Below, piece by piece: positions 52,798-60,978 of a DNA stretch of 64,000 nt (position 1 is the stretch's first letter; every line of letters starts with the position of its first letter). Source of the DNA: Micromonospora lupini (GTDB lineage: Bacteria; Actinomycetota; Actinomycetes; Mycobacteriales; Micromonosporaceae); the NCBI RefSeq assembly GCF_026342015.1, contig NZ_JAPENL010000003.1, positions 930,001-994,000 on the forward strand, written 5' to 3'. The notes beneath the pieces were generated by a model that saw only the letters and a program-made list of their open reading frames with translations, was not told the DNA's origin and ran no database searches. The translations under genes and the position numbers were made by a program.

Positions 52798-52879
52798 GCC
52801 CCCACCGTATTGATCAAGAGGTTCGCGTCAGGAACCACGTGAAATCTGACGCGAACCTCTTGATCAATACGGTGGGGGC
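52798..52879. repeat. 33-bp perfect inverted repeat between malic enzyme and dapF
   Basis: Arms 52798-52830 and 52847-52879 are perfectly complementary, 16-nt loop. The core TTGATCAAGAGGTTCGCGTCA is shared (one base different) with 19747-19806. Probably a strong bidirectional terminator. Confidence 0.92.
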
Positions 52880-52884
52880 GCGCG

Positions 52885-53736
52885 TCAGACGGCAGTGGGC
52901 AGGGTGGAGAGGTCGACCTCGCCCGTCGCCACCAGGACGGCGGGGCCGGAGAGCCAGCAGGAGTTCTCGGTGACCGTCACCGTCAGTCGGCCGCCGGGGA
53001 CGTCGACGGCGACCACTCCGGTGTCCCGGCCGGCGTCGCGCAGGGCCACCGCGCCCACCGCGCACGCGCCGGTGCCGCAGGACAGGGTCTCGGCGCTGCC
53101 GCGCTCGTACACCCGCATCAGAGAGTGCGCGTCGGTGGCGTCGACCGGGTCGCCCGCCACGATGAACTCCACGTTCACGCCGGCCGGGAAGACCTCCGGG
53201 TCGAACCCGGGCGCGACGGTCAGGTCCAGCGCGGCCAGCTCCACGCCCGCCGGCAGGACACAGACCAGGTGCGGGTTGCCGATGTCCACGGCGGTGCCGG
53301 GCAGGGTCAGACCGCCAAGGGTGGCGGTCGAGGCGTCGTACACCTGGGGGCGGCGCATCTCGACGGACACGGCGTCGCCCTCGACAAGCGCGCGCACGAC
53401 GCCGGCCCGGGTGGCCACCGGCAGCGCCGCGCCGACCGGCGTGGCCAGCTCGTTGTCGAGCAGGTACCGGACGAAGACCCGCGCGCCGTTGCCGCACATC
53501 TCGGCGAACGAACCGTCGGCGTTCCAGTAGTCCATGAACCACTCGGCCTCGCCGGCCAGGTCGGCGCCGTCCGGATGCTTGGCCGCACGGACGACCCGCA
53601 GCACCCCGTCCGCGCCGATGCCCCGCCGTCGGTCGCAGAGCGCCGCGACCAGCTCCGGGGTCAGGTCGAGCTGACCGTCCGGGTCGGGCAGGAGGACGAA
53701 GTCGTTGCCGGTGCCGTGGCCCTTGGTGAACTCCAC
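52885..53736 (-). CDS. dapF: diaminopimelate epimerase
   Basis: Converts LL- to meso-diaminopimelate for peptidoglycan and lysine. 283 aa. Both catalytic cysteines are in place: FAEMCGNGARVFV (C81) and ETLSCGTGACAVGA (near residue 220). N-terminus EFTKGHGTGNDFVLL. GTG at 53736. Downstream of miaA with a 7-bp gap, the usual miaA-dapF order of actinobacteria. Confidence 0.97.
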   Translation of the reverse strand: MEFTKGHGTGNDFVLLPDPDGQLDLTPELVAALCDRRRGIGADGVLRVVRAAKHPDGADLAGEAEWFMDYWNADGSFAEMCGNGARVFVRYLLDNELATPVGAALPVATRAGVVRALVEGDAVSVEMRRPQVYDASTATLGGLTLPGTAVDIGNPHLVCVLPAGVELAALDLTVAPGFDPEVFPAGVNVEFIVAGDPVDATDAHSLMRVYERGSAETLSCGTGACAVGAVALRDAGRDTGVVAVDVPGGRLTVTVTENSCWLSGPAVLVATGEVDLSTLPTAV

Positions 53737-53743
53737 GCACCCA

Positions 53744-54676
53744 TTATCGCGTCTCGGCCGGCGCCAGACGCAGGGCGGCCCCGATCAGGTCCGGCGTCGC
53801 CGAGTCCAGCCAGTGGATCCGCGGGTCGCGCCGGAACCAGGACCGCTGCCGACGGACGAAACGCCTGGTGGCCCGGACCGTCTCGTCGTGCGCCTGCGCC
53901 TCGGTCAGCTCACCGGCGAGCATCCGCAACACCTGCTGGTAGCCCAGCGCCCGGCTCGCCGTGCGCCCCTCGGGCAGCCCCCGACCCACCAGCTCGCGGG
54001 TCTCCGGCACCAGCCCGTCGGCCCACATCCGGTCCACCCGCAGCGCGATGCGCTCGTCCAGCAGCCCGGTGTCCAGGTCGACGCCGAGCTGCACCGACGG
54101 GTAGTACGGCGTCGGCTGCGGCAGCGACGCGGCGAACGGCGCACCGGTCAGCTCGATCACCTCCAGGGCCCGGACGATCCGTCGCCCGTTGCCGGGCAGG
54201 ATGCCCTCGGCGGCGACGGGGTCGGCGGCGCGCAGCCGCGCGTACAGCGGCGCGGGGCCCACCTCGGCCAACTCCCGCTCCAGCCGCTCGCGCAGCGCCG
54301 CGTCGGTGCCGGGGAACTCGAAGCGCTCCAGCACCGCCCGCACGTACAACCCCGAGCCACCGACCAGCAGCGGCACCCGACCCCGGGACAGGATGTCGTC
54401 CACAGCCGCGCGGGCCAGCCGCTGGTACTCCGCGACGCTCGCCGGCTCGGTGACCTCCCAGATGTCGAGCAGGTGGTGCGGCACACCGTCCCGCTCGGCG
54501 GGGGTCAGCTTGGCGGTGCCGATGTCCATGCCCCGGTAGAGCTGCATCGAGTCGGCGTTGACCACCTCCCCGTCCAGCGCGTGCGCGAGCGCGATGCTCA
54601 ACGCCGACTTGCCCGCAGCCGTCGGCCCGACCACCGCCACGACCGTGCCGGCCGGGACCGCCCCACCGCCGGTCAC
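53744..54676 (-). CDS. miaA: tRNA dimethylallyltransferase
   Basis: Adds the isopentenyl group to A37 of tRNAs reading U-starting codons. 310 aa. P-loop VVGPTAAGKSAL (about 15-26), DSMQLYRGMDIGTAK substrate loop, and RRFVRRQRSWFRRDP at the C-terminus. GTG at 54676 overlaps the stop of the upstream dioxygenase-like gene by GTGA. miaB, which adds the methylthio group to the same base, lies further right at 60979. Confidence 0.96.
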   Translation of the reverse strand: MTGGGAVPAGTVVAVVGPTAAGKSALSIALAHALDGEVVNADSMQLYRGMDIGTAKLTPAERDGVPHHLLDIWEVTEPASVAEYQRLARAAVDDILSRGRVPLLVGGSGLYVRAVLERFEFPGTDAALRERLERELAEVGPAPLYARLRAADPVAAEGILPGNGRRIVRALEVIELTGAPFAASLPQPTPYYPSVQLGVDLDTGLLDERIALRVDRMWADGLVPETRELVGRGLPEGRTASRALGYQQVLRMLAGELTEAQAHDETVRATRRFVRRQRSWFRRDPRIHWLDSATPDLIGAALRLAPAETR

Positions 54677-55404
54677 GCCCGCTCCCAGGACGCCACGAAG
54701 TAGGCCACGCCGTAGGGGGCCGAGTCGTGCAGCAGCTCGCCGCGCCATCCGCCGCCGCTCGACCGGGCCGCCTCGGCGAGCACCTGCCACGACGCCCGTC
54801 CGGCGACCTTCAACTGCGTCGACAGACCCGCGTCCAGGTCGCGCAGGGCGTCCAGGTCCGCCTCGGCCAGGGCCGCGGCGACCCGCTTGTCGTACGGGAG
54901 GGCACGCTTGTCGTCGTACCCGGGTGCCTTCTCCCCCCGGCAGGCCGACCCGTCGCCGAGCACCAGCAGCGCCACCCGGTCACCGGCGCCGGCGACCTGC
55001 TCGGCGAGCGCGGCCACCTCGACCGGCCCGGCGTCGGCGGTCACCTGCACGGCGCTCACCGCCGCGGCGGCCACGGCGGGGCGCGCCGCGTGCCGGGCCA
55101 GCAGCCACGCGCCGACAGTCAGGCTCAACGGCAGCACCGCGCCCCGGTCCGGCTGACCGGGGACCAGGGGCACATCCAGGTCGACGCCCCAGGGTTGCAG
55201 GGTGCCGGTGGCCGGGGGCCGGATCGGGCCGGTCGACGGGCCGACGCCGAGCAGCACCACCGCGTCCGGATCGACGGCCAGCAGCCGGCGTACGGCGAGG
55301 TCACAGGCTGCCCGCAGGTCGTCCAGCTCCCCCGCGGCGGCACCGGCGACCTCGGGCACGAGCAGGGGCGGATGCGGGCAGACAGCGGCGGCGACCAGTG
55401 GCAC
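54673..55404 (-). CDS. class III extradiol dioxygenase-like protein
   Basis: A 243-aa protein with the LigB/MEMO fold: N-terminal AAAVCPHPPLLVPEVAG (His metal ligand) and LLVLGDGSACRGEKAPGYD. Whether it is an active dioxygenase is unclear; Rv2728c occupies the same place in M. tuberculosis. GTG at 55404. Coupled to miaA by a 4-bp overlap. Confidence 0.88.
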   Translation of the reverse strand: MPLVAAAVCPHPPLLVPEVAGAAAGELDDLRAACDLAVRRLLAVDPDAVVLLGVGPSTGPIRPPATGTLQPWGVDLDVPLVPGQPDRGAVLPLSLTVGAWLLARHAARPAVAAAAVSAVQVTADAGPVEVAALAEQVAGAGDRVALLVLGDGSACRGEKAPGYDDKRALPYDKRVAAALAEADLDALRDLDAGLSTQLKVAGRASWQVLAEAARSSGGGWRGELLHDSAPYGVAYFVASWERA

Positions 55405-55605
55405 CCGTTCACCGTAGCGGGAATGCCCGGTGCGTCTCCGCGCCGATACGGTCAATCAGGCTCTAGGACACCGTATGGTCACGGTCGGCGATAGGCGCTC
55501 GACGCGGACCGGGTCGGACCTGTGACAATGCCGGAAGTAACTTGGCTGCGCCGTGGCGGCGACGGGGGACTGTTCCCTCGACGCCGGGAGAACGAGGATG
55601 GGCAC

Positions 55606-56814
55606 ATGAGCGACTGGACTGCCTTCGGACGGGTGGACGCGGACGGCACCGTTTACGTCAAGACCTCCGAGGGCGAGCGGGTGGTCGGATCCTGGCAGGC
55701 GGGAGCACCGGAGGAGGGTCTCGCACACTTCGCACGCCGCTTCGCCGACCTGGTCACCGAGGTGGACCTGACCGAAGCGCGGCTCAACTCGGGCGCTGCG
55801 GACGCCGGGCACTCGCTGAGCACGATCAAGCGGATCCGCGCCACGCTGCCCGAGGCCCACGTGGTCGGCGACATCGACGCCCTGGCCGCTCGGCTGGACA
55901 AGCTGTCGACAGTCGCCGAGGAGAAGGCCACCGAGGCGCGCGCCGCCCGGGACGCCGCCCGCGGTGAGGCCCTGGCCCGCAAGACCGCACTTGTCGAGGA
56001 GGCGGAGAAGCTCGCCGCCGAGTCCACCGGCTGGAAGACGGCGGGTGACCGGCTCAAGGAGATCCTCGACGAGTGGAAGACCATTCGCGGGGTCGACAAG
56101 AAGGCCGACGGCGAGCTGTGGAAGCGGTTCGCCGCCGCGCGGGACGGCTTCACCAGGCGTCGGGGCGCCCACTTCGCCTCCCTTGACGCGACGCGCAAGC
56201 AGGCGCAGACCGTCAAGGAAGAGCTGGTCGAAGAGGCCGAGAAGATCAAGGACTCCACCGAGTGGGCGGCCACTGCCAACCAGCTCAAGGAGCTGATGAC
56301 GCAGTGGAAGGCCGCCCCGCGTGCCTCCAAGGAGGCCGAGCAGAAGCTCTGGGAACGGTTCCGGGCCGCGCAGGACGCCTTCTTCAGCCGACGCAGCGAG
56401 GTCTTCTCCGCCCGGGACAACGAGCAGCGCGGCAACCTGGAGCGCAAGCAGGCCCTGCTGGCCGAGGCCGAGGCCCTGGACATCGACGCCGACCCGAAGG
56501 GCGCCCAGGCCAAGCTGCGGGAGATCCAGGCCCAGTGGCACGAGGCCGGCCGGGTGCCCCGCGAGGCCGCCGCCGGGCTGGAGCGCCGGTTGCGTGTCAT
56601 CGACGACAAGGTCCGCGACGTGATGGACTCGGCGTGGCGCCGCACCACCAAGGAGGACAACCCGCTGCTCGCCCAGATGCGGTCCCAGGTGGCGGAGGCC
56701 GAGGAGCGGCTGGCCCGGGCGCAGAGCGCCGGGGACGCCCGCCGGATCAAGGAGGCCGAGCAGGCCCTCGCCTCCAAGCGGCAGTTCCTCCAGCTCGCCG
56801 AGCAGGCCGGCTGA
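55606..56814 (+). CDS. DUF349 coiled-coil protein
   Basis: A 402-aa largely helical protein with several DUF349 repeats (WKTIRGVDKKADGELWKRF, then WKAAPRASKEAEQKLWERF) and heptad-rich Lys/Glu/Ala coiled coil. The N-terminal 45 residues are beta-rich (AFGRVDADGTVYVKTSEGE). Function not established; Rv2731 is the counterpart. ATG at 55606 follows GAGG. A hairpin terminator follows at 56830. Confidence 0.92.
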   Translation: MSDWTAFGRVDADGTVYVKTSEGERVVGSWQAGAPEEGLAHFARRFADLVTEVDLTEARLNSGAADAGHSLSTIKRIRATLPEAHVVGDIDALAARLDKLSTVAEEKATEARAARDAARGEALARKTALVEEAEKLAAESTGWKTAGDRLKEILDEWKTIRGVDKKADGELWKRFAAARDGFTRRRGAHFASLDATRKQAQTVKEELVEEAEKIKDSTEWAATANQLKELMTQWKAAPRASKEAEQKLWERFRAAQDAFFSRRSEVFSARDNEQRGNLERKQALLAEAEALDIDADPKGAQAKLREIQAQWHEAGRVPREAAAGLERRLRVIDDKVRDVMDSAWRRTTKEDNPLLAQMRSQVAEAEERLARAQSAGDARRIKEAEQALASKRQFLQLAEQAG

Positions 56815-56829
56815 CCTGACGCTGTCCGG

Positions 56830-56862
56830 GAGCCCCCGGTCCCCGCACGGGACCGGGGGCTC
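56830..56862 (+). terminator. terminator after DUF349 gene
   Basis: Perfect 14-bp arms GAGCCCCCGGTCCC (56830-56843) and GGGACCGGGGGCTC (56849-56862), 5-nt loop. Confidence 0.75.
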
Positions 56863-56863
56863 T

Positions 56864-57052
56864 CGCGTGTCCGCGTGTCCGCGTGTCCGCGTGTCCGCGC
56901 CCCACGCCCCACGCCCCACGCCCCACGCCCCACGCCCCACGCCCCACGCCCCACGCCCCACGCCCCACGCCCCACGCCCCACGCCCCACGCCCCACGCCC
57001 CACGCCCCACGCCCCACGCCCCACGCCCCGCGCCCCGCGCCCCGCGCCCCGC
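56864..57052. repeat. 8-bp and 7-bp tandem repeat array
   Basis: CGCGTGTC x4 (56864-56895), then GCCCCAC x18 (56899-57024) and its variant GCCCCGC x4 (57025-57052). No spacers. Open frames here on both strands are simple consequences of the 7-bp period and are not genes. Confidence 0.95.
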
Positions 57053-57055
57053 GCC

Positions 57056-57135
57056 CAAGATCTACGCAACATCCCGGATGTTGCTGCCTCCGACACGCGG
57101 GAGGCAGCAACATCACCGATGTTGCGCGGATCTTG
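57056..57135. repeat. imperfect long inverted repeat
   Basis: Arms 57056-57091 and 57100-57135 (CAAGATC...GGATGTTGCTGCCTCC) match at about 31 of 36 positions. Non-coding. Confidence 0.8.
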
Positions 57136-57191
57136 GCGATGAACACCAAGCGCGGCCGACCGGAAGCGGGCCTTCGAGCACCCGCGCCGGT

Positions 57192-57270
57192 CAAGGTCAC
57201 GCTCGATCCTGGCTGTAGTGGCCACGAAGCGACCACGAAGCCACTACATCCAGGATCGAGCGCGATCTTG
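57192..57270. repeat. long inverted repeat
   Basis: Arms 57192-57222 and 57240-57270 match at 28 of 31 positions (core CGCTCGATCCTGG), 17-nt loop. Outer ends CAAGGTC / GATCTTG resemble those of the preceding element. Confidence 0.85.
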
Positions 57271-57300
57271 CCGGGCGCACAGGGCGCGCGGGCACGCGGG

Positions 57301-57440
57301 CCCGAGACAGGACACGCGGGCCCGAGACAGGACACGCGGGCCCGAGACAGGACACGCGGGCCCGAGACAGGACACGCGGGCCCGGTGCAGGACGCGCGGA
57401 CCCGGGGCAGGGCGCGCGGACCCGGGGGCGGGGCACGCGG
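57301..57440. repeat. 20-bp tandem repeat
   Basis: CCCGAGACAGGACACGCGGG occurs four times without change (57301-57380), followed by three degenerate units to 57440. The remaining DNA to 57694 is the GH5 upstream region, in which I see no clear operator. Confidence 0.92.
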
Positions 57441-57694
57441 CGGGCTGGGCAGTTGACGCATCGAGGCGGGCTGATGAGAATGGGCGACGGAGTCAGGTAG
57501 GGCCACCGGGACGAGGGCGACGACGGCGGGGTTCCGCTGTCGAGGATCGGCCGGTGAGCTTCCGCGAGTGTCCCCGTCCGCGTGACATGGACCGTCGCGC
57601 ACTGTCCGCGTACCCCGTGGGGGTCGTGACGTGTCGACGGCAGCTCGCCCGCGCGGCCCCATGGCCGACGCCGGGCCTGTGAAGTGGAGCTCGA

Positions 57695-59305
57695 ATGTTC
57701 CGTCCCAAAGCTCTCGGCGGTGCGCTGACCGCGCTCGCCACCGTCGCGGCCGGCGTGTTCATCGCCGCCGCCGTCAGCACCACCCCGGCCTCCGCCGCGG
57801 GCACCGGCACCGGTTATCTGCACACGAACGGCAGTCAGATCGTGGACAGCACCGGCGCCACGGTCCGGTTGACAGGCATCAACTGGTTCGGCATGGAGAC
57901 CGACAACAAGACCTTCCACGGGCTCTGGTCGAGCAACCCGTGGCGGGGGCAGCTCGACACGATGGCCCGGCTGGGCTACAACACGTTGCGGGTGCCGTAC
58001 TCGAACGACGCGCTGAAGGCGGGCGCGACCGCCACCGGGATCAACGACTTCGTCAACCCGGACCTGGTCGGGCTCTCACCGTTGCAGATCCTGGACAAGG
58101 TGATCGCCTATGCCGGCAGCAAGGGCATGCGGATCATCCTGGACCGGCACCGGCCGACGTCGGCCGGGCAGTCGCCGCTCTGGTACACATCGACGGTCTC
58201 CGAGGCGACCTGGATCAACGACTGGAAGATGCTCGCCCAGCGGTACGCGGGCAATCCCACGGTGATCGGCGCGGACCTGCACAACGAGCCGCACGCCGAG
58301 GGCACCAACCCGGCGGCCACCGGCGCGTGCTGGGGCTGTGGCGACACCGCGCGGGACTGGCGGCTCGCCGCCGAGCGGGCCGGCAACGCGATCCTCGGTG
58401 TCCAGCCCAACTGGTTGATCTTCGTGGAGGGGGTGAGCTGCCCCAGCGGTGGTCTCTCCAACGTGTGGGACAACGATCCGAGCAACGACGAGGACTGCGG
58501 CTGGTGGGGCGGCAACCTGTCGAAGGCCGGCCAGTTCCCGGTGCGGCTGAACGTGGCGAACCGGCTGGTCTACTCGCCGCACGAGTACGCCACGTCGGTG
58601 TACCGGCAGACCTGGTTCGACGCCCCGGACTACCCGGCGAACATGCCGGCCATCTGGGACAAGTACTTCGGTTACCTCTACAAGCAGAACATCGCCCCGA
58701 TCATGATGGGTGAGTTCGGAAGCACCCTGGCCGACCCGAAGGACCGGGTGTGGCTGGAGAAGTTGATGGCGTACACCGGCACCGGGGTCACCGGGATGTC
58801 GTTCACCTACTGGTCGTGGAACCCCAACTCGGGTGACACAGGTGGCATCGCGCTTGACGACTGGACGAACATCAACACCACCAAGCAGGCGATCCTCCAG
58901 CCGTACCTGATCGCGCCGGCCGGCGGCGGGCCCACGGGCGGACCGACGACCGGCGGACCCACTGGCGGGCCGACAGGTGGACCGACGACGCCGCCCCCGG
59001 GCGCCTGCACGACCACCTACCGGCAGGTGAACGCCTGGCAGGGCGGCTTCCAGGGCGAGGTGACAGTGAAGAACACCGGCTCGGCCGCGGTGAACCCGTG
59101 GTCGGTGACCTGGACCTGGCCGTCCGGGGTGACCCTGGGCAGTGGCTGGAACGCCACAGTGACCCAGTCGGGCACGACCGTCACCGCCGCCGCGCCGAGC
59201 CACGCGCCGTCGTTGGCGGCGGGGGCCTCGGTCACCGTGGGCTTCACCGCCAACGGCACTGCCAGCACCCCGGCGACCGTGAAGCTCAACGGCGCCGGCT
59301 GCTGA
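57695..59305 (+). CDS. secreted GH5-type endoglucanase/mannanase with C-terminal CBM2
   Basis: A 536-aa extracellular glycoside hydrolase. Signal peptide 1-34 ending ASA. The GH5 catalytic domain covers about 40-395, with acid/base in ADLHNEPH (E198) and nucleophile in MMGEFGS (E340). A Gly/Pro/Thr linker (GGPTGGPTTGGPT) is followed by CBM2 (about 430-536; YRQVNAWQGGFQGEVTVKNTG), which binds cellulose. Likely a beta-1,4-glucanase; other GH5 specificities possible. ATG at 57695 with GGAG upstream. Insertion relative to the conserved DUF349-miaB order. Confidence 0.93.
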   Translation: MFRPKALGGALTALATVAAGVFIAAAVSTTPASAAGTGTGYLHTNGSQIVDSTGATVRLTGINWFGMETDNKTFHGLWSSNPWRGQLDTMARLGYNTLRVPYSNDALKAGATATGINDFVNPDLVGLSPLQILDKVIAYAGSKGMRIILDRHRPTSAGQSPLWYTSTVSEATWINDWKMLAQRYAGNPTVIGADLHNEPHAEGTNPAATGACWGCGDTARDWRLAAERAGNAILGVQPNWLIFVEGVSCPSGGLSNVWDNDPSNDEDCGWWGGNLSKAGQFPVRLNVANRLVYSPHEYATSVYRQTWFDAPDYPANMPAIWDKYFGYLYKQNIAPIMMGEFGSTLADPKDRVWLEKLMAYTGTGVTGMSFTYWSWNPNSGDTGGIALDDWTNINTTKQAILQPYLIAPAGGGPTGGPTTGGPTGGPTGGPTTPPPGACTTTYRQVNAWQGGFQGEVTVKNTGSAAVNPWSVTWTWPSGVTLGSGWNATVTQSGTTVTAAAPSHAPSLAAGASVTVGFTANGTASTPATVKLNGAGC

Positions 59306-59309
59306 GCCA

Positions 59310-59352
59310 CCGGGGTGGCCGGCGCCCACGTCGTGGGCGCCGGCCACCCCGG
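59310..59352 (+). terminator. terminator after GH5 gene
   Basis: Perfect 21-bp arms 59310-59330 and 59332-59352 (CCGGGGTGGCCGGCGCCCACG and complement), just after the stop. Confidence 0.8.
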
Positions 59353-59385
59353 GCATTTACATCCACTGGCTTCTATGTTTCTATC

Positions 59386-59400
59386 GGGAAAGCGCTTGCC
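59386..59400 (+). promoter_or_regulatory. LacI-family-type operator candidate upstream of pectate lyase
   Basis: GGGAAAGCGCTTGCC is a near-palindrome around AAGCGCTT, the centre expected for LacI-family sugar regulators (CebR/CelR-like sites are also GCGC-centred). It is 142 bp upstream of the pectate lyase start. Confidence 0.5.
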
Positions 59401-59541
59401 TCCGCAGTGGCAGGCGCGAACGCGGGAGCCGCTTTCCCCGAACTGCACCGGCGGGCCCGAGACCCACGGGTCCCGGCCGACGTCGCCGCCCACGGGCATG
59501 GGCGTCGCGACGGTCCGTCCGCCTCATCGAGAGGAAGCAGC

Positions 59542-60933
59542 ATGCGCACACCACAGCGTCGGATGACGCTGCTCGCCACCACCGCCGCCGCCACCGCAGC
59601 ACTGGTCACCGGCGGGCTCCTGACCGCCGTCTCGGCGCAGGCGGCCGCCGGCTGTCGGGTCGCCTACTCGGTCGCCAGCCAGTGGCCGGGCGGGTTCACC
59701 GGCAACGTCACGGTCACCAACCTCGGCGACCCGGTCTCCGGGTGGACGCTGCGCTGGTCGTACGGGGCCGGGCAGCAGGTCAGCCAGGCGTGGGGCGCCA
59801 CCGCCACACAGAGCGGCGCCCAGGTCTCCGCCACCAACGTCGACTACAACGGCACCCTGGCCACCAACGGCAGCGCCTCGTTCGGGTTCAACGCGAGCTG
59901 GAACAACTCCAGCAACCCGGACCCGACAAGCTTCACCCTGAACAACGTCGCCTGCACCGGCGGCACCACCACCCCGACCACGCCGAGCACCCCGGGCACG
60001 TCTGGCACGCCGGGCACGCCGGGCACCCCGACGACCCCGCCGGTCCCGAGCGATCCGCCGCCCAGCGTGCCACCACCGACCGGTCTCGTCGGCTGGGCCA
60101 CCCAGAACGGCGGCACCACCGGCGGCGGCGGCGCACCGACCACCACCGTCAGCAACGCCTCGGCGCTTACCAGCGCCCTGAACGCGACAGGCGCCGCGGT
60201 GATCCGGGTGTCCGGCACGATCTCCTGCTCGGGCATGCTGCGGGTCCGGTCCAACAAGACCATCCTCGGCAACTCCGGCGCGACGATCGTCGGCTGCGGA
60301 CTCAACGTCAGCGGTGACCGCAACGTCATCATCCGGAACCTGACCTTCCGGGACTGGAACGACGACGCGATAAACGTGCAGGAGTCGGCCACCAACATCT
60401 GGATCGACCACAACACCTTCAGCAACGGGTACGACGGCGCTGTCGACATCAAGCGCGGGTCGGACTTCGTCACGGTGTCGTGGAACCGGGTCTTCAACCA
60501 CGACAAGACCATGCTGCTCGGCCACAGCGACGACAACGGCGCCCAGGACACCGGCCACCTGCGGGTGACCTACCACCACAACTGGTTCGACGGCAGCAGG
60601 CAGCGCAACCCCCGGGTGCGCTTCGGCAACCCGGTGCACGTCTACAACAACTACTACCGGGCCAACGGCGGCTACGGCGTGGCCTCCACCGAGAACGCCG
60701 GCGTGCTCGTCGAGGGCAACTACTTCGAGAACGTCAGCGACACGTACCACCTCGGCGAGGCCGACTCCGGGCCGGGCCGCCTGGTCGCCCGCAACAACCA
60801 CTTCGTCAACTCACCCGCCGGGCAGACCGGCGGCAGCGTCGCCAGCATCCCGTACTCGTACCAACTGGACACCGCGAGCACCGTCAAGTCCATCGTGACG
60901 GCCGGCGCCGGCGCCGGTCGGATCACGGTCTGA
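59542..60933 (+). CDS. secreted pectate lyase (PL1) with N-terminal CBM2
   Basis: A 463-aa extracellular enzyme cleaving polygalacturonate by beta-elimination. Signal peptide 1-35. CBM2 about 38-138 (CRVAYSVASQWPGGFTGNVTV), then a Thr/Pro/Gly linker (TPTTPSTPGTSGTPG) and a parallel beta-helix PL1 domain. That domain has the conserved NIWIDHNTFSNGYDG calcium-site region and RQRNPRVRFG (catalytic Arg segment). ATG at 59542, GAGAGGAAGC upstream. Pairs with the preceding GH5 in plant cell-wall use. Confidence 0.94.
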   Translation: MRTPQRRMTLLATTAAATAALVTGGLLTAVSAQAAAGCRVAYSVASQWPGGFTGNVTVTNLGDPVSGWTLRWSYGAGQQVSQAWGATATQSGAQVSATNVDYNGTLATNGSASFGFNASWNNSSNPDPTSFTLNNVACTGGTTTPTTPSTPGTSGTPGTPGTPTTPPVPSDPPPSVPPPTGLVGWATQNGGTTGGGGAPTTTVSNASALTSALNATGAAVIRVSGTISCSGMLRVRSNKTILGNSGATIVGCGLNVSGDRNVIIRNLTFRDWNDDAINVQESATNIWIDHNTFSNGYDGAVDIKRGSDFVTVSWNRVFNHDKTMLLGHSDDNGAQDTGHLRVTYHHNWFDGSRQRNPRVRFGNPVHVYNNYYRANGGYGVASTENAGVLVEGNYFENVSDTYHLGEADSGPGRLVARNNHFVNSPAGQTGGSVASIPYSYQLDTASTVKSIVTAGAGAGRITV

Positions 60934-60946
60934 CCGTGTGCCGGTA

Positions 60947-60971
60947 GGGGTCCGCCGTGCCGGCGGGCCCC
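60947..60971. terminator. hairpin between pectate lyase and miaB
   Basis: GGGGTCCGCC (60947-60956) with GGCGGGCCCC (60962-60971), one G-T pair; convergent genes. Confidence 0.6.
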
Positions 60972-60978
60972 GACCGGG

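Noticed and set aside
55456..57225. Long minus-strand frames with GRGAWGV repeats around 56750-57225
   Set aside because: The GCCCCAC heptamer is open in all frames because its 21-bp triple period contains no stop; no start signal or family.
57301..57440. CRISPR array
   Set aside because: The 20-bp units are directly adjacent with no unique spacers, and no cas gene is near. The same applies to 19111-19295.
57441..57694. CebR/LacI operator upstream of GH5
   Set aside because: No GCGC-centred palindrome comparable to 59386-59400 was seen.
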